From positions 62,001-126,000 of the forward strand of contig NZ_BRLB01000003.1 in NCBI RefSeq assembly GCF_027923465.1: DNA of 64,000 nt, in the 5' to 3' direction. Shown piece by piece: positions 42,547 to 53,035 of the stretch. The first letter of the stretch is position 1; the number at the start of each line of letters is the position of its first letter. This DNA is from Vallitalea longa (GTDB lineage Bacteria; Bacillota; Clostridia; Lachnospirales; Vallitaleaceae). The notes beneath the pieces are model-generated. The model had not been told where the DNA came from. It did no database searches and saw only the letters and a program-made list of their open reading frames with translations. A program made the translations under genes and the position numbers.

Positions 42547-44688
42547 GTGGCTACGTTAACGCAGAGTTTAAAATTAAATGATGGATTTAATCCTGTGTTG
42601 AACAATATTACTCAAAACACAAATGTGGCGATTGCAAATTTTAAGAAATTCAAGCAGGTAACGAAAAACACTTGTAACATAAAAAATTTCAACCTTGCCA
42701 ATATTAATATAAACGCTATGGGTATAGGGATAAAAGAAGCAGGAGAACGACAAGACGAATTCAATGATAAGGTTGCTGAAGGAGAAAAAAAATCTTTTAA
42801 ATTACTAAATGTGATTGATGCTGTTAAAAAATTAAAATCTAATGATAAAGTGACAAAATTTATAAATTCAGCAGATGAATATGTAAAGTCACAGAGTAAA
42901 ATACAGCAAATTAATGATAATTTACAGACTACAGAAGAATTAAATAAAAAAATATTTAAATCAGCAGGTAGAAGCAGAAGTAGTTATTCCCAAATGGTAG
43001 ATACTGTAAGTAAAATAGGATCTACGGCATCTGGTTCATTTTCTAACAATGATGAAATGATTGCTTTTTCTGAACTAATGACAAAATCATTTAACCTTGC
43101 CGGTATAAGTGCTAATGATCAGAGTAAAGCGATGAATCAGTTAGCTGAAGGGATGGCTAAAGGAAGTATACAAGGAAATGCATTTAACACGATTCTTCAG
43201 AATTCGCCTGCGCTTGCTCAATCTATTGCTGATGAAATGGGAGTACCTTTAGATAAACTTGATGAAGTAAGTTCTAAAGGGCGTATAACTTCTGATGTAG
43301 TAAAATCAGCATTATTTAAATCAGCAGATGATATTAACTCGCAATTTGACCAAATGCCTATGAAATTCAGTGATATTACAACGAATATAAATGATAATAT
43401 CGCTTATGGATTACAACCAGCGTTTCAAGCGTTTTCTGATTTTATTAACTCAAGTAGTGCTCAAGAGCTATTTACTACTATCGCCAGTGGTTTAAGAGTA
43501 TGTATGGGTGCTGTTGGTGAATTCATAGATGCGATAGCACTTATAGCTACTTTTTTTATTGATAATTGGTCTCTTATTAGTCCCTTGTTATTTGCAATAC
43601 TAATACCATTATTGTTATTAAAAGGAACAACAATGGTTCTAAATGGTATTATGGCAATTAGTAATGGTATAAAAGCAGTGGGGACTACTATAAATACTGC
43701 TCTATCAATAGCTAATCGTAGAGCGGCAGAAGCTACTATAGAACAGACTACTGCTCAATGGGGATTTAATAGTGCTTTATTAGCATGTCCTATAACATGG
43801 ATTATACTTGCTGTAATAGTACTTATCGCATTAATATTTTTAGTAGTTAATGCTATCAACCATTTTGCTGGGACTTCAATAAGTGCAATAGGTGTTATAT
43901 GGGGGGCTATTTGTACATTAGGGGCATTTATTCAAAACCTTTTATTCGGGGTGTTGGAGTTAGCTCTTGGTATGATAAATAGACTGATTAATCCCTACAT
44001 TAGATTTGCAAATTTCATTGGTAACGTATTTACTAATCCTATATCATCAATTATATATCTGTTTCAGAGTATGGCAGATGGAGTATTAGGTGTTCTAGAA
44101 AAAATAGCATCTGCTATGGATTTTATCTTTGGTACTAAAATGGCTGATACGGTTTCAGGTTGGAGAGCAGGACTAAAAGATATGGCAGATGATGTAGTAC
44201 AGGAATATGCTCCTGACGAAAATTATACTAATATTATCGATGAATTAGATCTTTCCGTTGATGATCTCGGACTGAAAAGAGCAGATTATGGTAAGACATG
44301 GAATAGTGCCTATGATTCAGGAGAAAAATTTCAAAATAGTATTGCTGATAAATTCAATTTTGATACTGGTATGGAAGATTCCATAAATGATATATTAAAA
44401 GACTCCATAGACAAAGATCTTCTAGATAATTTTGGTAATCAAGAAAATCCAGTATATACTAATTCCACTGTTGATAATACTGTCGATGTATCCAGCGAAG
44501 ACCTTAAGATTATGAGAGATATAGCAGAGATGCAAGCTATTCAGAATTTCGTTACACTTACACCAACAGTTAAAGTCACTACTGGAGATATCCACAAAGA
44601 TGTAGATGTAAACACTGTAGTTGATAAAATAACCAACTCTCTTAATGAAGAAGTATCAGCAAATGTAAAGGGGGCGTACAATGTATAG
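42547..44688 (+). CDS. tail tape measure protein
   Basis: A 713-residue protein whose length fixes the tail length. The N-terminal half is helical and has the TP901/PBSX pattern ([62 protein letters not shown]); three to four hydrophobic helices lie at about 330-350, 415-435 and 440-480; the C-terminus is polar. At 713 residues it is short for a myophage, so a short tail particle is expected. The start is GTG behind AGGTAGGTGA. The last 8 bp overlap the LysM gene. Confidence 0.93.
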   Translation: MATLTQSLKLNDGFNPVLNNITQNTNVAIANFKKFKQVTKNTCNIKNFNLANININAMGIGIKEAGERQDEFNDKVAEGEKKSFKLLNVIDAVKKLKSNDKVTKFINSADEYVKSQSKIQQINDNLQTTEELNKKIFKSAGRSRSSYSQMVDTVSKIGSTASGSFSNNDEMIAFSELMTKSFNLAGISANDQSKAMNQLAEGMAKGSIQGNAFNTILQNSPALAQSIADEMGVPLDKLDEVSSKGRITSDVVKSALFKSADDINSQFDQMPMKFSDITTNINDNIAYGLQPAFQAFSDFINSSSAQELFTTIASGLRVCMGAVGEFIDAIALIATFFIDNWSLISPLLFAILIPLLLLKGTTMVLNGIMAISNGIKAVGTTINTALSIANRRAAEATIEQTTAQWGFNSALLACPITWIILAVIVLIALIFLVVNAINHFAGTSISAIGVIWGAICTLGAFIQNLLFGVLELALGMINRLINPYIRFANFIGNVFTNPISSIIYLFQSMADGVLGVLEKIASAMDFIFGTKMADTVSGWRAGLKDMADDVVQEYAPDENYTNIIDELDLSVDDLGLKRADYGKTWNSAYDSGEKFQNSIADKFNFDTGMEDSINDILKDSIDKDLLDNFGNQENPVYTNSTVDNTVDVSSEDLKIMRDIAEMQAIQNFVTLTPTVKVTTGDIHKDVDVNTVVDKITNSLNEEVSANVKGAYNV

Positions 44689-45340
44689 CATAATTCTAAA
44701 ATCAATTAATAATAATGAAGAACAAGAGATTGAATTACCTGTTTTACCTGAAAAGATAGAGGTTAGAGAAAGTAGTAATAATAAAAATTTTAATCTACAA
44801 AATATAGGTGAAATCACAATAATCAATAAAATAAAAGCTCCTACATTAAAAATCAGCAGTATTTTCCCCTCGCATCGTGGACCATATGTAACAAGCATTG
44901 ATTTCAAAGAGCCTAGTGAATACATAAAACTCATACAAAAATGGAGAGATGGAGATAAGGAAAATAACTTTCAAAAATATCCTTTTGAATTAGTCATAAG
45001 TGGTTCAGCTTTCCCATTGAGATGGGTATGTACAATTGAAAACTTTACTTATAGTGAATCAGCAGGTTCTGTTGGAGATATTGAATATAGTATAGAATTT
45101 AAAAAATATCGTAAATATGAGTTGAAAATAGCTACTGTTGATGATTTGCATGGTACGTTAAAAAATACAAGAGAAGAACAAAAAAGTACACCTAAGAGTT
45201 ACACAGTAAAATCTGGAGATACCTTATATGGTATATGCAAGAAACTCTTGGGAGACGGTAATAAATACAAGGAAATAGCATCAAAAAATAACATTAAGAA
45301 TCCTAACCTAATATTTCCAGGGCAGGTGTTACAGCTATGA
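44681..45340 (+). CDS. LysM-domain tail/baseplate protein (XkdP-like)
   Basis: A 219-residue protein. The N-terminal 150 residues have the baseplate-hub-type beta fold ([20 protein letters not shown] ... [12 protein letters not shown]); the C-terminal LysM ([19 protein letters not shown]...[13 protein letters not shown]) binds peptidoglycan. In PBSX, XkdP joins tape measure and hub. Its stop overlaps the start of the next gene (ATGA). Confidence 0.92.
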   Translation: MYSIILKSINNNEEQEIELPVLPEKIEVRESSNNKNFNLQNIGEITIINKIKAPTLKISSIFPSHRGPYVTSIDFKEPSEYIKLIQKWRDGDKENNFQKYPFELVISGSAFPLRWVCTIENFTYSESAGSVGDIEYSIEFKKYRKYELKIATVDDLHGTLKNTREEQKSTPKSYTVKSGDTLYGICKKLLGDGNKYKEIASKNNIKNPNLIFPGQVLQL

Positions 45341-46296
45341 AAACACAAATATATGTTGACGACAGATGCGGCAATGTGTATGAAATACCTCATGGACAGA
45401 TAACACTAAAAAGAGCTCGTAACGGTAGAGCTGCAAGTATGGAATTTGAATATTATGAAGATTCTACAGTAACAGAATTCCCTATTAATACTGGATATGT
45501 CGTTCTCATGAAAGCAGATGATATGAGAATCTTTTACGGCTATGTTTTCAAGGTAAGCATGACTAAGATTACATGTTACGACCAATTAAGGTACCTTAAG
45601 TTCAAAGATAGCAAAGTCTTTGAAAATAAAACTCTGACGGAAATTGTAAATATCATCGCAGGCGAAAACTTAATGTTACTTGGCAATGTAGCGGATACGA
45701 AATATGTTATACCAAAACAAATCAGTGATAATACAGAATATCTGGATATGATAGTGAAAGGTATAGAAACTACACTACTGTCTACAGGTAGATTATATTT
45801 TATACAAGACAATGTAGGGTTCTTGGAGCTAATGGATATAGATGATACTAAGCTTGATATTCTGTTAGATGGAAATGGTAATATAACAGATTATGATATA
45901 ACAACTGACATAGATACAGATACCTATAATTGTATAAAACTCGTACAAGATAATAAGAAGACAGAACCCAGAGAATATCCATATCAAGATTTTGCTAGTA
46001 TCGCTAAATGGGGTAAATTACAATACTTTGAAGTTGTGGATGAAAAATATAACATGGCACAGATTAATGAAAAAGGAAATAATCTGTTGAAGCTCAAGAA
46101 TAGGGAGAAGAAAACTTTCAAGCTGAAAAATGCAATAGGCGATATAAGATGTAGATCTGGTTACAGTGTATATATCAATATGCCAGAACAAGGTATTGAT
46201 GGTTGGTATTTAATTGATTCTGATACACATAAATTCAATGATAACGAACATACGATGGATTTAGAATTGGTGGTGGTTAATTGTATAACAGCATAA
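45337..46296 (+). CDS. baseplate hub protein (XkdQ-like)
   Basis: A 319-residue protein, beta-rich, with [37 protein letters not shown] at the N-terminus and [27 protein letters not shown] at the C-terminus, like XkdQ (gp27-type hub ring). It lies between the LysM protein and the DUF2577 protein, the standard PBSX order. Overlaps on both sides show tight coupling. Confidence 0.9.
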   Translation: MKTQIYVDDRCGNVYEIPHGQITLKRARNGRAASMEFEYYEDSTVTEFPINTGYVVLMKADDMRIFYGYVFKVSMTKITCYDQLRYLKFKDSKVFENKTLTEIVNIIAGENLMLLGNVADTKYVIPKQISDNTEYLDMIVKGIETTLLSTGRLYFIQDNVGFLELMDIDDTKLDILLDGNGNITDYDITTDIDTDTYNCIKLVQDNKKTEPREYPYQDFASIAKWGKLQYFEVVDEKYNMAQINEKGNNLLKLKNREKKTFKLKNAIGDIRCRSGYSVYINMPEQGIDGWYLIDSDTHKFNDNEHTMDLELVVVNCITA

Positions 46297-46616
46297 AGAA
46301 AATAGTAAAAGAGACAATGGATGGGATTAATGCAAGAATACTTGTTGGAACAGTTTCTAGCACTGATCCTTTTTTGGTTAATGTAGAACAGCGTCTCCAA
46401 TTGCCTTTAGGAGTATTGACTTTTCCCGAACATCTTCAAGAAGTTAAGCTAACAATAAAAGGTTATGAAGATGATGTTGAAATTGAAAAAGAATACATAC
46501 TAAGGCCGAAACTAACAACTGGAGATAAACTCATTTTAATTAATCTAGGAGAAGAATATATAATATTTGACAAGGTGGGTGATTACGGTGAATCAATCCT
46601 TATTACCCAAGAGTAA
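46281..46616 (+). CDS. DUF2577-family baseplate protein (XkdR-like)
   Basis: A 111-residue protein: [38 protein letters not shown], then TFPEHL and RPKLTTGDKLILINLGEEYIIFDKV, as in DUF2577/XkdR, an OB-like spike-associated protein. It starts with TTG inside the 3' end of xkdQ behind GGTGGTGG, and its end overlaps xkdS. Confidence 0.85.
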   Translation: MYNSIKKIVKETMDGINARILVGTVSSTDPFLVNVEQRLQLPLGVLTFPEHLQEVKLTIKGYEDDVEIEKEYILRPKLTTGDKLILINLGEEYIIFDKVGDYGESILITQE

Positions 46617-46983
46617 TCTGAAAGACATAAAATTCGTTGATAACATGGCAAGTAAAACATGGTTAATTAAGAACAATAAAATAATAGGGATGGATGATGG
46701 ATTAGAAGCTGTAAAACAGTCTATCACTATGATGCTGAATATTCCTAGATATGATTATATTATCTATTCATGGGATTATGGTCATGAACTTAATAATTTG
46801 ATTGGTAAAGATGTTGAATATGCCGAGCTTGAAGCACCAAGGCTAATCAAAGAATGTCTGCTTCAAGATGACCGAATATCCAATGTCAATAATTTCATAT
46901 TCACTAACACGAATGATGGTCTGCTTGTGAAGTTTGATGTTACAACGATTCATGGAACAGTTGAAAGTGAGGTGACTATCTAA
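46588..46983 (+). CDS. DUF2634 baseplate wedge protein (XkdS-like)
   Basis: A 131-residue protein of the gp25-like wedge family (YSWDYGHELNNLIGKD, TVESEVTI end). GTG 46588 lies 7 nt behind AAGGTGGGTG; the open frame extends 21 nt further upstream. It is followed by the first gpJ. Parts of its gene (start and 3' end) recur as a deleted copy at 52884-53035. Confidence 0.9.
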   Translation: MNQSLLPKSNLKDIKFVDNMASKTWLIKNNKIIGMDDGLEAVKQSITMMLNIPRYDYIIYSWDYGHELNNLIGKDVEYAELEAPRLIKECLLQDDRISNVNNFIFTNTNDGLLVKFDVTTIHGTVESEVTI

Positions 46984-46986
46984 CCT

Positions 46987-48000
46987 ATGACTTATGAAGA
47001 GATATTGAAAAGAATGCTGAACAAAATACCAAATGACGTAGATAAGAGAGAAGGTTCTATCATATACGATGCCTTCGCTCCTACGGCTTTTGAATTAGCT
47101 CAGATGTATGTTGAAATAGAGAGTATGTTAGATATGGCTTTTGCTAATACAAGCTGTGGTAAATACCTTGATTACAGGTGTAACGAAAAAGGAATAGAAA
47201 GAAGAAAATCAACGAAAGCAATAAGAAAAGGTGTTTTCAATATAGATGTTCCTATAGGTTCAAGATTTGGTATGGATTCATTGGTTTATACAGTTATTAA
47301 AAAACTTAATAAAGAAAGTAATGAATACTCTCTAGAATGTGAAACAACTGGAGAAATCGGTAACAAAAGTTTCGGTACTCTGCTTCCTATCGATTACATA
47401 GCTGGTCTTACACAAGCTGTGTTAAGTGATGTAATTGTACCGGGTGAAAATGAAGAATCCGATGAAGAACTGCTAAAAAGATATGATATAGAAGTCAAGA
47501 AAACATCTACCAGTGGAAATGCAAACCACTATTGTATATGGTCAAAAGAAGTTCTAGGAGTAGGCGATGCTAAAGTTTTCCCACTAGCAAATGGACCTGG
47601 CACAGTTAAAGTTGTAGTGATAGACAGTAACAAAAAATCACCTTCTAGAGAATTGATAGACAAAACATATAAACACATAGAAGAAGTACGACCTATTGGA
47701 GCAAAAGTAACAGTAGTCGGCGCAAAGGAAAAGCAAATTGATGTAACTGCAAAAGTAGTTCTGGCTAATGGTTACAATATAGGCAAAGTCCAGCAGAATT
47801 TCATTAATCTTGTAGACCAATTTTTAAAAGACATAGCCTTTGAGCTTTCTTACATCAGTATAGCTAAAATAGGAAATATACTTCTGAATACTCCGGGAGT
47901 ACTTGATTATAGCGAATTAAAAATTAATAATATTACAGTTAATATAGGACTGGAAGATGAAGAAATACCAGTTTTGGGTAGTGTTATATTGGAGGTGTGA
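46987..48000 (+). CDS. baseplate protein J (XkdT-like), copy 1
   Basis: A 337-residue baseplate_J family protein (gp6-like), the wedge connector that links hub and fibres. LLPIDYIAGLTQAVLSDVIVPGENEESDEELLKRY and GPGTVKVVVID are the family landmarks. The first 60 residues are nearly identical to copy 2 (53036), and then the two diverge. It is the start of module 1: gpJ, 890-residue fibre, gpI, S74 fibre. The start is an ATG 3 bp behind the xkdS stop, with AGTGAGGTG upstream. Confidence 0.94.
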   Translation: MTYEEILKRMLNKIPNDVDKREGSIIYDAFAPTAFELAQMYVEIESMLDMAFANTSCGKYLDYRCNEKGIERRKSTKAIRKGVFNIDVPIGSRFGMDSLVYTVIKKLNKESNEYSLECETTGEIGNKSFGTLLPIDYIAGLTQAVLSDVIVPGENEESDEELLKRYDIEVKKTSTSGNANHYCIWSKEVLGVGDAKVFPLANGPGTVKVVVIDSNKKSPSRELIDKTYKHIEEVRPIGAKVTVVGAKEKQIDVTAKVVLANGYNIGKVQQNFINLVDQFLKDIAFELSYISIAKIGNILLNTPGVLDYSELKINNITVNIGLEDEEIPVLGSVILEV

Positions 48001-48003
48001 TAG

Positions 48004-50676
48004 TTGTACCCTAACGACATAGATGAATTTACAGATAAATTAAATAAAATAGACAATAACGTTTATGTAATAGAAGAAGAAATACAGATTGAAGAAGGTA
48101 AATACGAGGGACTACTCGCACATGACAATATTAATACCAACTCAATAAAAGTCTATACAGGTTCTAAATTAACAGGTGAAGAAATCAAAAATGTTATTGT
48201 ATCCGGGATAAGTGAAACTCCATGGAAACGATTGATTAAGATATACACAAGTGTTTCGCCAGTATATGTAACCTATGAGACACAAGGGGATACTGTTGAA
48301 GCAGAAGACATAAACAAAGTTCAGGACAGCATTGTTAATACTGAGAAGGCTCTAAACCAAGAAACTTATAGAGCAGAAAAAGTAGAACAAAGGATTGCGA
48401 GTGATCTTGAACAAGAAAAAAATAGAGCAGTAGATAAAGAAAATATCATTAGTAATCAACTGAACCAAGAAGTAGGCAGAGCAAAAGAGGCTGAACATAA
48501 CATTACTAATGAATTAAATAATGAAATCACTAGAGCCACAGAAAAAGAGCAAGTTCTAAGTACTAGTATAAATAATACTAACACTAATCTGGTAAATGAG
48601 AAAAATAGAGCAAAAGAAGCAGAAGTAAATATAAATAAAAGCATTGATAGCATCAATAATGATCTTATTAATGAAAAAGACAGAGCAAAAACAAGAGAAA
48701 GTGACATAGAAACCGATTTAGATGACTATAAAGGTATCAATAACACTGAAATCCAAAAGCTAAAAGAAAAAGACATTGAGATAGATAATAAAAAAGCTGC
48801 TAAAACATATGTAGATTCAGAATTGAACAAAAGATATCTCAAGCAAGAAATTTTTACCAAAGAAGAAGTGTTGAGAAAAATACAAGATGTTATAGGTACT
48901 GCTCCTGAGGCACTAGACACTTTATCAGAAATAGCAAAGTCATTAAATAACGATGCTGATTTTGCAGGTACAATAACTAATCAGTTAAGCAAAAAGGTTG
49001 ATAAAGCACAAGGAAAAGCTTTGAGTGATGAAAATTATACTGGTAAAGAAAAAGATAAACTTGCAGGTATAGAAACTAATGCTAATAAGTATGTCCATCC
49101 ATCAAAACATACTGCAAATGTGATTACACAAGATTCCAGTCATAGATTTGTTAATGACAATGAAAAAATCAATTGGAATGATGCTAATAGCAAGAAACAT
49201 CAACACGATAATAAAGCTGTTATCGATAGTTTATCACAAGCAATCATTGATAAATGGAATAGCAAAGCCGAAGGAGTACATACTCATACCAAAAATGAAG
49301 TAGGTCTAGATAAAGTTGATAATACAACTGATTTAGATAAACCTGTATCAAAAGCTGTCCAAACTGCTCTAAATAAAAAAGCAAATAGTCACTCACACCC
49401 CTATCTGCCATTGAGTGGTGGTAAATTAACAGGCAATCTTACTATTGCTGATGGGAAAAAGTTAGTGTTCATGGATTCTAATGGTGAAGGAATGGCTATG
49501 GATTCCAATGGTGAGAATTGGAGATTATTCGAACCGGAAGACGGAAATAAAACATGGCTTGAGTTCAAAGACGACGATGGTCTATATGTTCTAGGTCAAA
49601 AGGCCAGTTTAGTCAATCATAACCACAATAAAACCTATGAACCTAAAAATGATAATATTCAAGCTCATATAAAAACAGCACATGCACCAAGTAATGCTCA
49701 AAAAAACAGCGATATCACCAAAGGAGAAATTGAGGCTAAGCTAAGAGGAAATATCACATCACATAGTCATAATCCAAACCATATACATAGCAACAAAAGC
49801 GTATTGGATAAAATTTCAATGAGTGGTACTGAAAGTGGTTTTGATCTATCACATTTTGTTACCAATGATGACTTAGGTAATGCAGGATATGGAGATATGC
49901 TTAAGTCAGTATATGATAAAAATGGTAACGGAAAAGTTGATAAGGCCGAAAAAGCTGATAGTGTAACATGGACAGGGGTTAGTGGGAAACCGTCAAAATA
50001 TTCTCCAAGTTCACATACTCATCTGATTAATGATATGAATTACAGAACAATTGATTTTTATGTTGAAGGAAAAGCCAATACATACTATCCAGTTGTTTTG
50101 AGTGGAATAAGTGACTACGGTTCTTCAGGATTACCTAGCAAGAAATATTTTGAATTAATTAGAGGTTATTCATGGACCGCTCCTAATACATGGAATACAT
50201 CTACCCACAAAGGCGGACTACAAATATACATGGATACTTATGCATATGGCTGGGGTGGCATGAATTATTTCATGGAGTTCTCAATGGCTCAATTATATTC
50301 TAAGATGGTTGCTGATATAAGGATACCTGAACCAGATACTAATCTAATTATCTTCTGGTTAAGAGGTGGTCATGCATTATATAGAATTATAGCCTATGAT
50401 AAGGATATCGCAATAACAGCGCATATTGGAGACTTCGTTCATAAGAAAGGTACTAAATACGAAAAAACTCATTCACCAAGAACCAGTATTGAACCAGTCT
50501 ATAATTTCGTAGGTGGTGACTTCCGTAAATTTTCTACTATAGATTATCAGTATATAGGTGGCTCTTATAGGGATCCTAAAAATGGTTCGAGAGTATGGAC
50601 AGCCAAGAATCTGAATCCCAATAACTATATAACCAAGAAGGCTTTAACATGGAATCAGCTTAAGGGGGTATATTAA
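48004..50676 (+). CDS. tail fibre with coiled-coil repeats, module 1
   Basis: An 890-residue protein. About 1-115: N-terminal attachment domain. About 115-265: parallel coiled-coil repeats of about 18-20 residues around (N/D)RAxEAE (EKNRAVDKE, GRAKEAEHN, TRATEKEQV, NRAKEAEVN, DRAKTRESD). About 265-460: linkers with TLSEIAKSLNNDADF and KYVHPSKH units shared with the S74 fibre. About 475: LPLSGGKLTGNLTI (phage fibre motif). The C-terminus (about 685-890) is a beta-rich probable receptor-binding domain. TTG start behind GGAGGTG. Unusually, it is placed between gpJ and gpI. Confidence 0.85.
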   Translation: MYPNDIDEFTDKLNKIDNNVYVIEEEIQIEEGKYEGLLAHDNINTNSIKVYTGSKLTGEEIKNVIVSGISETPWKRLIKIYTSVSPVYVTYETQGDTVEAEDINKVQDSIVNTEKALNQETYRAEKVEQRIASDLEQEKNRAVDKENIISNQLNQEVGRAKEAEHNITNELNNEITRATEKEQVLSTSINNTNTNLVNEKNRAKEAEVNINKSIDSINNDLINEKDRAKTRESDIETDLDDYKGINNTEIQKLKEKDIEIDNKKAAKTYVDSELNKRYLKQEIFTKEEVLRKIQDVIGTAPEALDTLSEIAKSLNNDADFAGTITNQLSKKVDKAQGKALSDENYTGKEKDKLAGIETNANKYVHPSKHTANVITQDSSHRFVNDNEKINWNDANSKKHQHDNKAVIDSLSQAIIDKWNSKAEGVHTHTKNEVGLDKVDNTTDLDKPVSKAVQTALNKKANSHSHPYLPLSGGKLTGNLTIADGKKLVFMDSNGEGMAMDSNGENWRLFEPEDGNKTWLEFKDDDGLYVLGQKASLVNHNHNKTYEPKNDNIQAHIKTAHAPSNAQKNSDITKGEIEAKLRGNITSHSHNPNHIHSNKSVLDKISMSGTESGFDLSHFVTNDDLGNAGYGDMLKSVYDKNGNGKVDKAEKADSVTWTGVSGKPSKYSPSSHTHLINDMNYRTIDFYVEGKANTYYPVVLSGISDYGSSGLPSKKYFELIRGYSWTAPNTWNTSTHKGGLQIYMDTYAYGWGGMNYFMEFSMAQLYSKMVADIRIPEPDTNLIIFWLRGGHALYRIIAYDKDIAITAHIGDFVHKKGTKYEKTHSPRTSIEPVYNFVGGDFRKFSTIDYQYIGGSYRDPKNGSRVWTAKNLNPNNYITKKALTWNQLKGVY

Positions 50677-51287
50677 TGAGTTATGGAGAATCTATATATG
50701 GAATATCAAAATATGGACAAGAACAAGAGAAAGAAAAAGATATCTCTATTTATACTCCTGATTTAATTAGATATTTACCTCCATTTTTACATAACGTTAG
50801 AGAAATTATAACTCTTGAAAAAACATCAGCAGATGAAGTAGGGGCATTAAAATACGAGATAGAAGATGTAATCAATCAATTTTTTATCAATACGGCAACA
50901 TGGGGATTGGACTTGTGGGAGAGTGAACTGGGATTAATGACAGATCCAAGCAAACCTTATAGTCTAAGAAGAGAAATAATAATAGCAAAAATAAGAGGTG
51001 CTGGAACTACTACCAAACAATTAATTAAGAATGTAGCTGTTGCTTATTCAGGTGGTGAAGTAGATGTTATTGAATACCCTGATGAGTATAGATTCGAAAT
51101 CCAGTTCATTGGAATCAAGGGAATCCCTCTGAATATGGCTGGATTAATCAAATCCATAGAAGATATTAAACCGGCTCATCTTACTTACAGCTTCAAATAT
51201 ACTTATACAGTATGGAATATGTTATCAGATCTAAACTGGCAGCAAGCTAATAATAAAACATGGAATGAGATAAAAGTATATGAATAG
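50676..51287 (+). CDS. baseplate protein gpI-like (DUF2313/XkdU), copy 1
   Basis: A 203-residue protein of the YmfQ/XkdU family: LIRYLPPFLHNVREIITLEKTSADEVGAL, then LDLWESELGLMTDPSKPYSLRREIIIAKIRGAGTTTKQLIKNVA, as expected for the gpI-type baseplate periphery protein that holds fibres. Starts at the stop of the fibre gene (TAATG). Copy 2 is at 54087; the two are clearly diverged in sequence. Confidence 0.9.
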   Translation: MSYGESIYGISKYGQEQEKEKDISIYTPDLIRYLPPFLHNVREIITLEKTSADEVGALKYEIEDVINQFFINTATWGLDLWESELGLMTDPSKPYSLRREIIIAKIRGAGTTTKQLIKNVAVAYSGGEVDVIEYPDEYRFEIQFIGIKGIPLNMAGLIKSIEDIKPAHLTYSFKYTYTVWNMLSDLNWQQANNKTWNEIKVYE

Positions 51288-51301
51288 ATAGGAGTGATAA
51301 A

Positions 51302-52837
51302 ATGCATACAACAAGTAATCTTAAATTAAAGAAACCAGAAGGAACAGATGTTGTCAATATTGAGGACATCAATAGCAATATGGATAAACTGGATGTAGAA
51401 GTTGCGAAGAAAGTTTCTCATTCCACAGATGGAAGAATGTCAAAAGAAGATAAGACCAAATTAGATGGAATAGCTAGTGGAGCAAATAAATATGTTCATC
51501 CTAGTACACATTCTATAGATATGATAAGTGAGACATCCAGTAAAAAAGTCATGACTTCAAGTGAGAGATCTAAACTTGCAGGTATAGCATCAGGAGCTAA
51601 TAAGTATGTACATCCTAGTACACATTCTATAGACATGATAAAGGAGACATCCAGTAAAAAGGTCATGACTTCAAGTGAGAGGTCCAAACTTGCAGGCATA
51701 GCATCAGGAGCCAATAAGTATGTACATCCGTCCAAACATAGTGCAGGTGTTATTACACAAGATTCAAGTCATAGATTTGTGACGGATAGCGAAAAGAGTA
51801 GTTGGAATAGTAAGGCTGATGGTGCCCCAATAAAAGTGGATGATGATGTTGAGGCTAGAAATACAATAATAGGTTATTCTACGTTTGAGAATAATACTAC
51901 TGGTGTGTATAATACAGCAATAGGGTACGGTACTCTTAAACACAATACTACCGGTTTTAATAATGATGCATTAGGTGTAAGTGCACTTAATAGCAATACT
52001 ACTGGTGTGCATAATACAGCAATGGGATCAGTAACGCTTAGTTGCAATACTACTGGTAGGTGTAATACAGCAACAGGGAGTTGTGCACTTAAAAGCAATA
52101 CTACTGGTACGTATAATACAGCAACAGGACGTTGTGCACTTGAAAACAATACTACTGGTGCGTATAATACAGGAATTGGGTACAATGCACTTGAAAACAA
52201 TACTACTGGCGATGATAATATAGCAATCGGGTACGATGCACTTGAACACAATACTACTGGTAATAGGAATACAGCAATCGGGTACAATGCTCTTTGGAGT
52301 ATAATTAATGACAAAATTGAAGAAAATTTTTCAAATTGCAGTGGATTAGGTGCCTTTGCGCGGGTAAGTGCATCTAATCAAGTTCAATTAGGTGATTCTG
52401 ATACAACGACTTATGCCTTTGGAAGCGTTCAAAACCGTTCTGACAAAAGAGATAAGGCAGATATACAAGACACTAATTTAGGACTAGATTTTATATTGAA
52501 ATTAAGACCTGTAGAATATCGTTGGGATTATAGAGACAGCTATATCGAAGAAGTAGAAGATGAGAACGGAGATAAAACATTAAAACCTATCCCAAAAGAT
52601 GGTTCAAAAAAAGGTAAAAGATTCCATCAAGGATTTATAGCCCAAGAAGTAAAAGATGTAATAGATAATACCGGAATAGATTTTGCAGGGTACCAGGATC
52701 ATAGTATCAATGGTGGCTGTGATGTATTAAGTCTAGGTTATACAGAATTTATTGCTCCAATGGTTAAGGCTATTCAAGAGCAACAACAAATTATAGACGA
52801 TCTTAAAAAAAGAATAGAAATATTAGAAAGTAGATAA
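51302..52837 (+). CDS. tail fibre/spike with YadA-like head repeats and S74 chaperone, module 1
   Basis: A 511-residue protein. N-terminus with HTTSNLKLKKPEGTDVVNIEDINSNMDKLD, then two 38-residue KYVHPSTHSIDMI...KLAGIA units plus a third, diverged one (about 59-172), then eight 17-residue NTTG.xNTAIGYxAL repeats (about 198-333), as in the left-handed beta-roll of trimeric autotransporter heads. C-terminal Peptidase_S74 intramolecular chaperone: SDKRDKADIQD (Ser-Lys dyad), LRPVEYRW, GFIAQEVKDV, and a final coiled coil. Trimeric and probably self-cleaved after folding. Confidence 0.9.
   Translation: MHTTSNLKLKKPEGTDVVNIEDINSNMDKLDVEVAKKVSHSTDGRMSKEDKTKLDGIASGANKYVHPSTHSIDMISETSSKKVMTSSERSKLAGIASGANKYVHPSTHSIDMIKETSSKKVMTSSERSKLAGIASGANKYVHPSKHSAGVITQDSSHRFVTDSEKSSWNSKADGAPIKVDDDVEARNTIIGYSTFENNTTGVYNTAIGYGTLKHNTTGFNNDALGVSALNSNTTGVHNTAMGSVTLSCNTTGRCNTATGSCALKSNTTGTYNTATGRCALENNTTGAYNTGIGYNALENNTTGDDNIAIGYDALEHNTTGNRNTAIGYNALWSIINDKIEENFSNCSGLGAFARVSASNQVQLGDSDTTTYAFGSVQNRSDKRDKADIQDTNLGLDFILKLRPVEYRWDYRDSYIEEVEDENGDKTLKPIPKDGSKKGKRFHQGFIAQEVKDVIDNTGIDFAGYQDHSINGGCDVLSLGYTEFIAPMVKAIQEQQQIIDDLKKRIEILESR
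51476..51735 (+). repeat. 114 bp tandem coding repeat in the S74 fibre
   Basis: Two nearly identical 114 bp (38-codon) units, 51476-51589 and 51590-51703, with the opening of a third diverged unit. Shared with a single unit near 49,080-49,170 in the 890-residue fibre. Confidence 0.85.
51893..52300 (+). repeat. eight 51 bp repeats encoding YadA-head-like units
   Basis: Each 17-residue unit has the pattern NTTGxxNTAxGxxALxx. ACTACTGGT recurs with exact 51 bp spacing. The number of units probably varies by slippage or recombination. Confidence 0.9.
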
Positions 52838-52883
52838 ATGGATGAATGGTAAGTGATACATTAATAGATGTATTAGTATATTT

Positions 52884-53035
52884 AAGGTGAATTAATCAAT
52901 ATTACCCAGACTAATCTATAAAGACATTTATCAAAAGTTAATAATATTCCATAAATAAAAACAATGATGTTCTACGGACAAAATTTATATTACAACAATC
53001 TATAAAACAGTAGAAAGTGAGGTGACTATCTCTCA
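52884..53035 (+). pseudogene. internally deleted copy of xkdS at the module junction
   Basis: 52884-52930 matches the start of xkdS (GGTGAATnAATC, ATTACCCA, TAATCT, AAAGACAT; compare 46586-46628). 52990-53031 matches its 3' end (TACAAC, AACAGT, GAAAGTGAGGTGACTATC; compare 46943-46981). About 340 bp in the middle are gone or scrambled. The scar shows that a segment starting at xkdS was duplicated before the second gpJ. No intact gene lies in 52838-53035. Confidence 0.8.

Noticed and set aside
51476-52300. Regular direct repeats that could suggest a CRISPR array
   Set aside because: The repeats are in frame in a fibre gene, the units are contiguous without unique spacers, and no cas gene is present.
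51874-52314. 146-codon minus-strand open frame opposite the S74 fibre
   Set aside because: It is a by-product of the 51 bp repeats on the coding strand; the plus-strand protein is clearly real.
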